From positions 1 through 49,472 of the IMG/VR virus record IMGVR_UViG_3300030616_000035: a stretch of DNA of 49,472 nucleotides. One strand, 5' to 3'. The position numbers were made by a program, and so were the translations under genes. How positions within the stretch are numbered: the first letter of the stretch is position 1; each line of letters starts with the position of its first letter. Shown piece after piece: positions 40,083 to 47,160 of the stretch. The stretch is from a virus. The notes below the pieces were generated by a model, which was not told the origin of the DNA, did no database searches, and worked only from the letters and a program-made list of their open reading frames with translations.

Positions 40083-40694
40083 TTAAAAAGTATATTTAAA
40101 ATAATCAATCTCAAATTCAAAAGCGTTTGAAATCAATTGCTTACTAAAATCTGTATACCAATCTTTATAATCAACATTTATTTGAGCTTTATTATAATGT
40201 TCTAGTTTTAGCTTTCCACACCCAATTATACTACAAACATATTCGAAATCCTCTTGTAGATTTTCGAATTTCCCAATAAATTTAACCGCCTGTTTATCAT
40301 CTTTAAAAAGCCAAGTGCTTGTCCTGTCAGTGACATAACGATTTTGCATTACGTAACGTTGTTGTACCCAGAGATTAAAATACGTTCTACCTGGCATATA
40401 AAAATTTGGTAATCTTCCCCGTTTCAGCTCATATAAATACCGAGATACTGCCAAATCCCACGGGTTTCTAGTAAAACCAAAGGTAAAATACCCATCACCT
40501 TTTATTTCTCTTATTTCTTGTACAGACATGAATTCCGTATAAGGTTTACACTCACGATTAGATAATTGGTCTATATTTCCGTACATTACATAATCGGGAA
40601 CTTCACATATCTCTTTAAGAGCATTTTGAATACTCGTGCTCGCTGTCTTTGGTGTCTTGTAAAAAACAAATTTATTAGTAAAAGATAATATCAT
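40083..40694 (-). CDS. Sulfotransferase family protein
   Basis: The PAPS-binding loop is KTPKTASTSI (Lys13 to Ile22; core PKTASTS), and FTFGFTRNPWDLAVSRYLYE (Arg76 to Ser84 region) is the 3'-phosphate-binding motif; KFENLQEDFEYV is the third family hallmark. This is the pattern of carbohydrate sulfotransferases (Sulfotransfer_2). The enzyme moves sulfate from PAPS to a sugar or other hydroxyl. Size 203 residues, a bit short but complete. It could modify surface glycans. Good AAAGGA site. Confidence 0.88.
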   Translation of the reverse strand: MILSFTNKFVFYKTPKTASTSIQNALKEICEVPDYVMYGNIDQLSNRECKPYTEFMSVQEIREIKGDGYFTFGFTRNPWDLAVSRYLYELKRGRLPNFYMPGRTYFNLWVQQRYVMQNRYVTDRTSTWLFKDDKQAVKFIGKFENLQEDFEYVCSIIGCGKLKLEHYNKAQINVDYKDWYTDFSKQLISNAFEFEIDYFKYTF

Positions 40695-40697
40695 TTT

Positions 40698-41357
40698 TTA
40701 ATTCCTTTCAGTATATTCAATCGCTTTCATGTACACTTTCGGAGAGTGCTGGATAGCTCTTACAAAAGGCAGTCCGGTAAGCCTCAAGTACCACGGCAGT
40801 TTTAGGGTTAATATATTCCCTTCTTTACGATACCCCTGAACTTTTAAGGGTACGTTAGCAACGGGATCTCCAGGAGTTTCTACGCGCGTGCACCAAATCG
40901 GCAATCGATTAAATATGTTTCTTTGTTCTTTCTTTACTCTTCTTGGAGCGCCGAACGGAATACAAGAATACCCCATATCTGACGGTAGATCATAAAACGT
41001 TCGCCAACTATACAAAATAGATATACATTGTATAGCAAATACTCCGCCTCTACTATGACCTGTACAAATAATTTCGTTAACTTCCCTGCTGACCTCGCTA
41101 ATATACGATAAAATTTCATTACTCAAGGCACTAAAACTATCTTCAAAACCGTCCATAATTCCGTTGCAGTTTCTATCTAAGCATCTAAAATTACTTTTCC
41201 AGCCTTTTTTATTTTCTGTCCCTCGAAAAACCACGATTAATTTAGAGCCTTCTTTTATAATCTCACAATAATCGGTATCATTTTTAAACACTTTTCCGAT
41301 TCCAGGTTCATTATAGACCTCTGTACTAAGCATTAATAATTTTTTTAGTAGTTTCAT
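40698..41357 (-). CDS. Lipase-3-like alpha/beta hydrolase
   Basis: GHSRG (residues 100-104, nucleophile Ser102) follows a strand, with FRGTE upstream and FGAPR downstream, then GDPVANVP (acid) and QHSPKVY (histidine). This is the class 3 lipase order. 219 residues, no signal peptide visible. It could be a phospholipase acting on the host membrane or a deacylase for surface glycans. It overlaps the FkbM gene by ATGA and is three bases upstream of the sulfotransferase. Confidence 0.82.
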   Translation of the reverse strand: MKLLKKLLMLSTEVYNEPGIGKVFKNDTDYCEIIKEGSKLIVVFRGTENKKGWKSNFRCLDRNCNGIMDGFEDSFSALSNEILSYISEVSREVNEIICTGHSRGGVFAIQCISILYSWRTFYDLPSDMGYSCIPFGAPRRVKKEQRNIFNRLPIWCTRVETPGDPVANVPLKVQGYRKEGNILTLKLPWYLRLTGLPFVRAIQHSPKVYMKAIEYTERN

Positions 41358-41995
41358 AATAAATCCTCTCTTAAAAATATTAAATCATCCTGGTATTTCG
41401 GTATGTGCAATTTATGCACCACTTTAAAACCAAATAAACCCATATAATCTATTACTTCTTTTTGTAATTTCTGCCCGGGAAAAACTTCTACAGTCTCAGT
41501 TTCTACGTGTAAAATTTTAACGTTTTTAAGCATATTCCCAAAACCTTTTAATACTTCATAACTTGCACCTTCAACGTCAATTTTAACTACATCCGGGTTT
41601 CGTGGTATAATACCTCTAAACATTAAGGTATCTATACAACTCATTTCCGTATAGTGCTTTTTATGCGGCCTATCAATCTGAAAAACCGAGCTACAGCCGT
41701 GATGACAGTTTTGAGTAAGATCTATAGCATTAAAATCTGTCCATCCGTCACGGTCAGTAATTACGCTTTCAATTACATTATCAGTACGTTTTTTGCAATG
41801 TTGAATCATATCGGGATGCGCTTCAAAAGCCCATAAGTTTTCTTTTGACACATTAAACTCTGCTCCTAACTCCTGCAAGTGCTTTGCATTGTACGCCCCT
41901 ATATCAAATATTATTTTGGGTTCTATTTTATATTTTTTGATTTGTTCGATGAAAAAACACATCGAGTTGAGTAGTTTTAATTCTTCTTTAGTCAT
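41354..41995 (-). CDS. FkbM-family methyltransferase
   Basis: The SAM-binding IIFDIGAYNAKHLQEL and WAFEAHPD are followed by MSCIDTLMFRGIIP and the hallmark VVKIDVEGASYEVLKGFGNML. FkbM enzymes methylate hydroxyls, often on sugars. 213 residues is full length. Together with glycosyltransferases, sulfotransferase and lipase it forms a glycan-modification set. Overlaps both neighbours. Confidence 0.88.
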   Translation of the reverse strand: MTKEELKLLNSMCFFIEQIKKYKIEPKIIFDIGAYNAKHLQELGAEFNVSKENLWAFEAHPDMIQHCKKRTDNVIESVITDRDGWTDFNAIDLTQNCHHGCSSVFQIDRPHKKHYTEMSCIDTLMFRGIIPRNPDVVKIDVEGASYEVLKGFGNMLKNVKILHVETETVEVFPGQKLQKEVIDYMGLFGFKVVHKLHIPKYQDDLIFLREDLL

Positions 41996-42497
41996 TTTTT
42001 AACCTTTCAAACTGCTTTAAAAATTTCCACTCAACGACTTTAGGGCTATAGACTTGAATATTAACAGATATATCATTTTTATACATATCAAAATACCCAA
42101 AATCATCATTAAATAATTTCATAGCTTCGTGATATAACACTACTTGATCTACTACTTTTATTCGTCTATGATCCACATAATTTATACCGAATTTTCTATA
42201 AATTTTGTCTTGTGCTTGTTCTTCATGAATTTTATATCCGGTTATCGCACGTTTTACTGGGCTTGCTAAATCGCATAGGTACGCTTCACTGGCATCATGG
42301 AGTAAACCAGCAAGTTTCCATTCATCCGGGAGCAAGTAACTTACGTATAAAGAATGTTCGGCAACGGAATAAAATGTATTCGTGTGCGCGGTAAATCTAC
42401 AGAGCTGACTTAAGCAATGAGCAATATCCCTTATGTCAATATCTTCCATTTTTAAGTTTAATGGATTTACGAATTTTCCGGTGAATGTTTGTATCAT
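41988..42497 (-). CDS. HD-domain nucleotidase (YfbR-like)
   Basis: The order IDIRDIAHCLSQLCRFTAHTNTFYSVAEHSLYVS, then AGLLHDASEAYL and the later VVDQVVLYHEA fits HD-domain phosphohydrolases: His48, His67 and Asp68 with a C-terminal Asp. In YfbR these dephosphorylate dNMPs. Phages use such enzymes to adjust nucleotide pools. 169 residues. Confidence 0.8.
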   Translation of the reverse strand: MIQTFTGKFVNPLNLKMEDIDIRDIAHCLSQLCRFTAHTNTFYSVAEHSLYVSYLLPDEWKLAGLLHDASEAYLCDLASPVKRAITGYKIHEEQAQDKIYRKFGINYVDHRRIKVVDQVVLYHEAMKLFNDDFGYFDMYKNDISVNIQVYSPKVVEWKFLKQFERLKND

Positions 42498-42507
42498 TTT
42501 TGCACTC

Positions 42508-42900
42508 CTACATTAATTTTATTAAAATACCTATTAAATCCTCATCCGACATACCGTTATCTCTCCACCCACAGTCACGAATACTTTTCATTTCATTAAT
42601 AATAAACTCACTAAAATGTTTAAGATCAGTATCATAAATTGAATGCCAAGCACTAAAAATATTTGGGCATCTAAGTTTTAAAAAACAATCGCTGCAATAA
42701 GCGTGCCCATCGCCACTATCTGTAGCACTCTCACAACCCATGCACCGCGCGATAATTTTTCCTGGTATAACTTTCTCTTTTAAATCATTTATTTGACTCG
42801 GGCTTTTACCGGATTTAACAGTTTCTATCATATCATTCCACCATTTTTGGTGCAAGTCATATAAAAATTGAAATATTTCTGCTCTTTGTTCTTTTGTCAT
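42508..42900 (-). CDS. Zinc-binding protein of unknown function (130 aa)
   Basis: The core CMGCES followed by YCSDCFLKLRC forms a likely zinc site in the centre of the protein; a helical N-terminus (FLYDLHQKWWNDMIETVKSG) and acidic C-terminus flank it. Good AAAGGAG before ATG. No family name. Confidence 0.6.
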   Translation of the reverse strand: MTKEQRAEIFQFLYDLHQKWWNDMIETVKSGKSPSQINDLKEKVIPGKIIARCMGCESATDSGDGHAYCSDCFLKLRCPNIFSAWHSIYDTDLKHFSEFIINEMKSIRDCGWRDNGMSDEDLIGILIKLM

Positions 42901-42946
42901 AATAAAACTCCTTTATATTAATATAATACTTTTTCGATGGAAATGC

Positions 42947-43168
42947 TTAAATTTCTTCTTCCATAATTATTTTATAATTATACAATTCACCTTCAACAGT
43001 ATATTGACCATATTTAATATTAAATTTATCGATTAATTCATACCATTCATCTGTATAAGATTCTGTTTCACAAATTTTATTGTCCAGATCTTCAAATTCT
43101 TTTATTTTACTTTCTGGTACTACATAACTATTTCCAGCACAATCTGTTCTATAATATCCTATTTTCAT
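42947..43168 (-). CDS. Small acidic protein of unknown function (73 aa)
   Basis: The product starts KIGYYRTDCAGNSYVVPESKIKEFEDLDNKI, a beta hairpin then acidic helix, a pattern seen in small phage proteins beginning with a hairpin. It overlaps the upstream gene by ATGA. Function unknown. Confidence 0.55.
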   Translation of the reverse strand: MKIGYYRTDCAGNSYVVPESKIKEFEDLDNKICETESYTDEWYELIDKFNIKYGQYTVEGELYNYKIIMEEEI

Positions 43169-43428
43169 ACTTCTTCCTCCGCTTCATCGAATTTATATCC
43201 TTGCTCAATTAAAGCATTTCCAACTTCATCTATTACATCTTGTACGGTCAACCAATTTTCGTACAGTAAAATTTCATATTCATATTCTAAAAGATCCATT
43301 AAATCAAAAACATGAATTTTATCGATACCTAAATCATAATATAATTCAGAATATACTCTCACAGGTTTTATAGTCGTAGACTCGATAATCTCGATAATCT
43401 CATCTCTTAATTTTTTTCTACTTAGCAT
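43165..43428 (-). CDS. Small acidic helical protein (87 aa)
   Basis: Begins LSRKKLRDEIIEIIESTTIKPVRVYSELYYDLGIDKIHVFDLMDLLEYEYEI, resembling a short acyl-carrier-like helical bundle by its helix lengths and the DLGIDKIHVFDLMDLLE segment, which recalls the DSL region of carrier proteins, but without the Ser. Overlaps with both neighbours in the operon. Function unknown; the carrier resemblance is weak. Confidence 0.55.
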   Translation of the reverse strand: MLSRKKLRDEIIEIIESTTIKPVRVYSELYYDLGIDKIHVFDLMDLLEYEYEILLYENWLTVQDVIDEVGNALIEQGYKFDEAEEEV

Positions 43429-43778
43429 TCACACACCACTTTCTTTTGTACTATTTGTGTTTCCTCTATTTTACATTTCCCACCGCTGATTTTTTCAAGT
43501 GCGTGTTTTGGTGTATTGCACAATAAAATAATTTCTGGCTTATCAGCAATTTCATATCTCATAGCTAAATTATTGCCGTTTATATAATATCCGATTAATC
43601 CGTAATTTTTAAAATTATGCAGGATTTTGAGACATTGTTCATAATTTTTGGCTTTAAAAAATATGGTTGTCTCATTATAAAACCAAACATCATCTTCAAA
43701 ACCTTTACATTGTTCTAACACTTTTAATGTGTTTTCGTATTTTATTTTTAGTTTAATTTTTTCGTCTTGTATGTTCAT
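43422..43778 (-). CDS. Unknown small phage protein (118 aa)
   Basis: The product has MNIQDEKIKLKIKYENTLKVLEQCKGFEDDVWFYNETTIFFKAKNYEQCLKILHNFK, a helix then strands, and ends with Cys-Glu-Cys (VVCEC). AAGGAG before ATG. Overlaps both neighbours. Function unknown. Confidence 0.55.
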   Translation of the reverse strand: MNIQDEKIKLKIKYENTLKVLEQCKGFEDDVWFYNETTIFFKAKNYEQCLKILHNFKNYGLIGYYINGNNLAMRYEIADKPEIILLCNTPKHALEKISGGKCKIEETQIVQKKVVCEC

Positions 43779-44188
43779 TTTCTTAACTCCTTAAGTTCTT
43801 TAAGTAATTTTTTGTTATCAAGAGATAATTCCAAACCTTCGATTAACTTATCAACTGCCCTTTCCTCAGCTTCAAAAAAAGTTTTACCCCAATAACCATC
43901 AGCTATTTCACCTTCATAATCTTTCAAAGGACATCGGTTATCAAAATCTCTATGGCTTCCGTAATCTTGTCCACAATTCTTACATTTAGTTTCGTAATCC
44001 ATTTTCTTTTCCTCATGTTCGGGTAATAATTTTATATTAAAAGATATGTTATATTTTATCATATCTGAGAGATATTCATCATACTTTACACATTGATTAC
44101 CATAACCACATTCTGAGCAACTCCTAAAACTACTACAATGTACTATTAGATCCTCTTTTTGTTTTTCACTTAGTTCACTTGATTTCAT
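43775..44188 (-). CDS. Zinc-binding protein (137 aa)
   Basis: Two cysteine clusters: CSSFRSCSECGYGNQC near residues 18-33 and CKNCGQDYGSHRDFDNRCPL near 68-88, the second with CxxC and an H/C pair. They fit one or two zinc sites. A helical tail (LIEGLELSLDNKKLLKELKELRK) follows. Good AAAGGAG site. Unknown function. Confidence 0.6.
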   Translation of the reverse strand: MKSSELSEKQKEDLIVHCSSFRSCSECGYGNQCVKYDEYLSDMIKYNISFNIKLLPEHEEKKMDYETKCKNCGQDYGSHRDFDNRCPLKDYEGEIADGYWGKTFFEAEERAVDKLIEGLELSLDNKKLLKELKELRK

Positions 44189-44212
44189 TCTTTCGCTCCT
44201 TTATTTGAATTT

Positions 44213-44377
44213 TTATATTTCTCCCCAAATCCATCCCTCTTCAGTTTCTTTGATGGGTTTAAAAATTTTATTACCGAGCATTGCAAAAGGTTGACCGTTC
44301 GCTTCTATATCATCCACTACTATAGCATTACAAGTCTTATATCCGGTTTTTGTTTTGATTCTGATTTGCTGTTTCAT
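44213..44377 (-). CDS. Small protein, possibly leaderless mRNA (54 aa)
   Basis: The product (KQQIRIKTKTGYKTCNAIVV...WIWGEI) is a small beta-rich protein of unknown role. The only Met that fits is at 44377, just six bases past the -10 box of the promoter at 44384, so an mRNA from that promoter would start at or next to the ATG. AAAGGAG is present but 12 bases ahead and inside the promoter. Its stop lies 25 bases upstream of the next gene's ATG. Confidence 0.55.
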   Translation of the reverse strand: MKQQIRIKTKTGYKTCNAIVVDDIEANGQPFAMLGNKIFKPIKETEEGWIWGEI

Positions 44378-44380
44378 ATA

Positions 44381-44581
44381 CTAAGTATACTCCTTTTTTC
44401 CGGGAAAGTCAGCTATTTCTTTATAATAAATTATAGTAACTTCTTCACCTACATTCGGATGATATATACTAGTTATAGTAAATATAGTGTTCCCTTCCTG
44501 TTCAATCATATTTAAAACTTCGTTTAACTGTCTACTCATTCTGTTATCACAACGATAATGCCATGTACCCCACATTTTCAT
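44381..44581 (-). CDS. Small protein of unknown function (66 aa)
   Basis: Start ATG 44581 is chosen because GGGAG precedes it; a longer frame to 44641 overlaps the neighbour. The product has WGTWHYRCDN and NTIFTITSIYHPNVGEEVTIIYYK, a beta-strand-rich small protein. Its last codons carry the promoter for the next unit. Confidence 0.55.
   Translation of the reverse strand: MKMWGTWHYRCDNRMSRQLNEVLNMIEQEGNTIFTITSIYHPNVGEEVTIIYYKEIADFPGKKEYT
44384..44412 (-). promoter_or_regulatory. Promoter, CTGACT-17-TATACT
   Basis: CTGACT (44412-44407) and TATACT (44389-44384) on the minus strand with a 17-bp spacer. The sequence between matches other promoters here (TTC then GGAAAAAAGG). It lies in the last codons of the upstream 66-codon gene. 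Confidence 0.7.
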
Positions 44582-44585
44582 TATT

Positions 44586-44960
44586 TTACTCCCTATCTTT
44601 CCAATATTTTTCAATAATATCACAAATCTTATCCCTTGCAACCTTTGTAAGATTTAACAAACACTTTGATGACATTTTTCCTTTCATTTCCATGATGTGT
44701 TCTTCAAGTAGTGTCCATATTTCCCCGAAAATCCACGTATTACAAAAAAACTCATTGCGGACAGATAAGCAATCCTCACATGTTTTATTATAGAAAAATT
44801 CATCGTCACATTTACCTGCATACGCTTCATATTTTTCACCTTTTGATATTACACGACCACATTCACCACATTTATGTTCTTTACGCGCTTTTACCACATC
44901 TTTACGTAGCGTTTCTGAATAACCATCACAATCTACATATACACATCCACATTCTGACAT
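44586..44960 (-). CDS. Zinc-ribbon phage protein (124 aa)
   Basis: Residues about 1-70 carry the pattern CGCVYVDCDG, KEHKCGECGRVISKGEKYE, then CDDEF and CEDCLS, a zinc-ribbon arrangement common in many phage proteins that continue FFCNTW...LWTLLEEHI. Function unknown; the family is well spread in phages of several hosts. Start ATG 44960 has AAAGGAAA ahead; a longer frame to 45035 overlaps the gene before. Confidence 0.7.
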   Translation of the reverse strand: MSECGCVYVDCDGYSETLRKDVVKARKEHKCGECGRVISKGEKYEAYAGKCDDEFFYNKTCEDCLSVRNEFFCNTWIFGEIWTLLEEHIMEMKGKMSSKCLLNLTKVARDKICDIIEKYWKDRE

Positions 44961-44976
44961 AATAGATTTCCTTTCT

Positions 44977-45195
44977 TTAAGGTGCAATCCCGGCATCCCA
45001 AGTATATTCTTTTTCAGTTTGTATAACACCTTCATCGTCCATATATTCGTATTTTTCTACCCATTTTTCGTATTCGCTATCCTTTACTACTCTTAGTATT
45101 TGATCTAATACCCACATTTTATGATGTGCCCCGGAAATCTGAGCATAACTGTAGATCAAATCCTCAATGCTTTGTAGTTTTTCTTTATCGTTCAT
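44977..45195 (-). CDS. Phage protein of conserved HHKMWVLDQ type (72 aa)
   Basis: The segment QISGAHHKMWVLDQILRVV and the C-terminal YTWDAGIAP match a common phage protein family of unknown function (AHHKxWxIDQ, ending WDxGIAP). Start ATG 45195 follows AAGGAAAGTAGGATT. It is 72 residues long, as expected for the family. Confidence 0.75.
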   Translation of the reverse strand: MNDKEKLQSIEDLIYSYAQISGAHHKMWVLDQILRVVKDSEYEKWVEKYEYMDDEGVIQTEKEYTWDAGIAP

Positions 45196-45199
45196 AATC

Positions 45200-45373
45200 C
45201 TACTTTCCTTTCTTATACTCCTGATAAGCTTTTTCGAGTTCATCGTAATCATCTACTTCAATTTCTATATCAGCATAAGTAGAAGTCCAGTGGTCAGCCT
45301 CATATCTTCTATAATCAAAATTACCAACTGTAACAAGCTCGTATTTACATTCTGTTATATAATCGATTTTCAT
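45200..45373 (-). CDS. Small acidic protein (57 aa)
   Basis: 57 codons from ATG 45373 to TAG 45200. GGAG is 8 bases before the ATG, within the end of the upstream gene. The product is acidic in its second half (DIEIEVDDYDELEKAYQEY) with a beta-rich start. Fits tightly between its neighbours. Confidence 0.6.
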   Translation of the reverse strand: MKIDYITECKYELVTVGNFDYRRYEADHWTSTYADIEIEVDDYDELEKAYQEYKKGK

Positions 45374-45720
45374 TTCTTCAGCTCCTTCTTAAGTTTATCA
45401 TCTGGTATAGGACTATATTGTATCTTACCAATTAACCCACTTGCTATTTTAATGCATGGAATTCTTTTGGTACAAAGAAATCTAGATCCATCATCATCAC
45501 AACAAAATTTACCTTCACATAAATGTGTGAATCCAATAATTACCGCTTTAATCGGTTTTAGCAAAGGTATTGTTTCTATTGTGCGTATTAAGTTATCAGT
45601 AGAATTAAATTTTAATGGATTAGTTACGCTCCAATTTATTTCGTCTTTTTTTCTAAAAAGTCTATCAACAACAATCTTCTTACCGATCAGCTTTTCTTTT
45701 TGTTTTTTAGTTAGTTTCAC
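45370..45720 (-). CDS. Unknown protein with CCDDDGSRFLC segment (116 aa)
   Basis: Start GTG 45720 is chosen: GGAGGT lies 7-8 bases upstream. An ATG at 45735 would lie exactly six bases past the -10 box, making a leaderless start. The product has EGKFCCDDDGSRFLCTKRIPC, a likely metal or disulfide site, and basic N-terminus (KLTKKQKEKLIGKKIVV). Unknown function. Confidence 0.55.
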   Translation of the reverse strand: MKLTKKQKEKLIGKKIVVDRLFRKKDEINWSVTNPLKFNSTDNLIRTIETIPLLKPIKAVIIGFTHLCEGKFCCDDDGSRFLCTKRIPCIKIASGLIGKIQYSPIPDDKLKKELKK

Positions 45721-45741
45721 AACTCTTACCTCCATATCTTA

Positions 45742-45770
45742 AGTTTAACACTTTTTCCTGAGAAAGTCAA
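45742..45770 (-). promoter_or_regulatory. Promoter, TTGACT-17-TAAACT
   Basis: TTGACT (45770-45765) and TAAACT (45747-45742) on the minus strand with a 17-bp spacer. The -10 box is weaker than at the other promoters. It precedes the unit from 45720 down to 44381. Confidence 0.6.
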
Positions 45771-45776
45771 CTACTT

Positions 45777-45926
45777 TTATTCACTAAAACCATTTTTAGG
45801 ATATAAATCCCAATTTAAAGTTTCATAAGTTTCCGTTATACATATTACCATACAGTCTTCACATAGATAATTGTCCATATCATCTATATATCTCGCTTCA
45901 TTTTCACAAAGACTACATTTTTTCAT
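45777..45926 (-). CDS. Small zinc-ribbon protein (49 aa)
   Basis: Starts at ATG 45926 (or 45929, one codon earlier), with GGAGGAG directly upstream. KKCSLCENEARYIDDMDNYLCEDCMV contains two CxxC pairs, a zinc ribbon. It overlaps the preceding stop by ATGA-like sequence. It ends before the promoter at 45742. Confidence 0.65.
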   Translation of the reverse strand: MKKCSLCENEARYIDDMDNYLCEDCMVICITETYETLNWDLYPKNGFSE

Positions 45927-46288
45927 CATCTCCTCCATTCTTCCATAAGCTTTATGGTATTTTTCAAACTTTTTACTTCTTCTATTAGATCTTTATTCAG
46001 ATCTTCGATTATCTCCTCTCTGTTTTCTTCAAAAATTTGTTTTCTAACTTCAACGAAATCATACCTTTCTTGGATCTTAACATTTTTATAACCCTTAAGA
46101 CCATCGAGCAATTCGTTTCTAAAGTTTTGCCAAGAATCAGATTCTATATAGCCCGAAAGCGACGTATACAATTCTGACAAGGCATCTTTAGCTGCATTAG
46201 CCATTTTCTCTTTAAATTCCTGTAATATAGCTTCAGCTTCTTTTTCAGCTTCTTTAGATAGCTTTGGATATAATTTGTCATTTTCCAT
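45926..46288 (-). CDS. Conserved phage protein (ESDSWxNFRxxxxDGL family, 120 aa)
   Basis: The core YTSLSGYIESDSWQNFRNELLDGLKGYKN followed by KIQERYDFVEVRKQIFEENREEIIEDLNKDLIEE is a common, conserved but uncharacterised phage family. The start ATG 46288 follows GGGAGGTGTG and overlaps the previous stop. 120 residues. Early-region location suggests host takeover. Unknown function. Confidence 0.75.
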   Translation of the reverse strand: MENDKLYPKLSKEAEKEAEAILQEFKEKMANAAKDALSELYTSLSGYIESDSWQNFRNELLDGLKGYKNVKIQERYDFVEVRKQIFEENREEIIEDLNKDLIEEVKSLKNTIKLMEEWRR

Positions 46289-46542
46289 CACACCTCCCAA
46301 TACATTTTATTAAATTTATATTTCGTACCTTTATCTTCATAGTACAAGTAATCTTCATCCTGACGCCCATACACCCACTTTTGAGATAACTTCTCAATTT
46401 TAAGCATTTGGAGTATCACTTTTTTAATTTGAGATGTTCTACGGGTCTTTTCTTTCTTTTTGTGGTACTCATTTAATGAACGATTTTTGAAAATGTGACA
46501 CGGTAAAAACATTCCATCGTCTGCGAATATCCTTAGTTTCAT
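46288..46542 (-). CDS. Small basic protein (84 aa)
   Basis: The product is basic in the middle (EYHKKKEKTRRTSQIKKVILQMLKIEKL) and aromatic at the end (YLYYEDKGTKYKFNKMYWEV). It could bind nucleic acid. GAGGTGG ahead of ATG; overlaps the upstream gene by ATGA. Unknown function. Confidence 0.55.
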   Translation of the reverse strand: MKLRIFADDGMFLPCHIFKNRSLNEYHKKKEKTRRTSQIKKVILQMLKIEKLSQKWVYGRQDEDYLYYEDKGTKYKFNKMYWEV

Positions 46543-46757
46543 TTTACCACCTCAATACCGTTTTTTAGCATAAACTTTTGCCATTTTTTAAACAAAGTAT
46601 CTTTAACGGCGGATATACTATCTTTAGTATTTAGCTCTCTAAAATTCACCCTCGGTATGTTTAGCTTTTCTGAAAGATATTTTTCAGTCATAGCAGTACA
46701 ACCTTTGCATTCCGTTAAAATTAATCTATTGTTCACTAAAAAAATACTGTAATACAT
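46539..46757 (-). CDS. Small protein of unknown function (72 aa)
   Basis: First gene after the promoter at 46776-46804, with CTTAAACAGAGGAG ahead of ATG. The product starts MYYSIFLVNNRLILTECKGCTAM with a CKGC pair and ends in a basic helix. No family recognised. Confidence 0.6.
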   Translation of the reverse strand: MYYSIFLVNNRLILTECKGCTAMTEKYLSEKLNIPRVNFRELNTKDSISAVKDTLFKKWQKFMLKNGIEVVK

Positions 46758-46775
46758 GATTTTCTCCTCTGTTTA

Positions 46776-46804
46776 AGTTTAGCATAAAAAACTAAGAAAG
46801 TCAA
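46776..46804 (-). promoter_or_regulatory. Promoter, TTGACT-17-TAAACT
   Basis: TTGACT (46804-46799) and TAAACT (46781-46776) on the minus strand with 17 bases between. The next bases run CTTAAACAGAGGAG into the gene starting at 46757. Confidence 0.65.
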
Positions 46805-46807
46805 GTT

Positions 46808-47056
46808 TTATTTAATCCATCCATATAATCTTAATTTCCAAAGCATTGATTTCATACGTTCTTCGTGCCCTGACCCAAGAGCAGCCATTGCTTCGACGTG
46901 TAGGTCCGTAAGACAAACCCCATTTATGGCCATATCATGACATGCCTTATTTATTCTATCATATACAGATTCCCAACCTTTCCAATTTCTATCACCTCTT
47001 TTATATTCTTTTAATTCTTTATCGACCGGACTGTCTTTCCAAATTTCATCTTTCAT
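46808..47056 (-). CDS. Small protein of unknown function (82 aa)
   Basis: The product is WKDSPVDKELKEYKRGDRNWKGWESVYDRINKACHDMAINGVCLTDLHVEAMAALGSGHEER, a helical protein with one basic patch. It starts by ATGA overlap with the 35-codon gene and ends before the promoter at 46776. Unknown function. Confidence 0.6.
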   Translation of the reverse strand: MKDEIWKDSPVDKELKEYKRGDRNWKGWESVYDRINKACHDMAINGVCLTDLHVEAMAALGSGHEERMKSMLWKLRLYGWIK

Positions 47057-47160
47057 ATCGTTTTTCCATTTTTAACTGTTCTCTTTTTCATTCTTATGGA
47101 TGAGTAATTTATATCTTTATTTTTCAACCCTAAAGATATAGCTTTTAAACAATACCCCAT
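47053..47160 (-). CDS. Small basic peptide (35 aa), translationally coupled
   Basis: 35 codons from ATG 47160 to TGA 47053, linked upstream by TAATG and downstream by ATGA, with no ribosome site of its own. The product is basic (GLKNKDINYSSIRMKKRTVKNGKTI). Its overlaps on both sides suggest coupled translation and support a real gene. Confidence 0.5.
   Translation of the reverse strand: MGYCLKAISLGLKNKDINYSSIRMKKRTVKNGKTI

Noticed and set aside
45167-45742. 191-residue plus-strand frame facing several small genes
   Set aside because: It is antisense to three genes with good ribosome sites and conserved family features, has a low-complexity Ser/Leu/Phe-rich product and no ribosome site.
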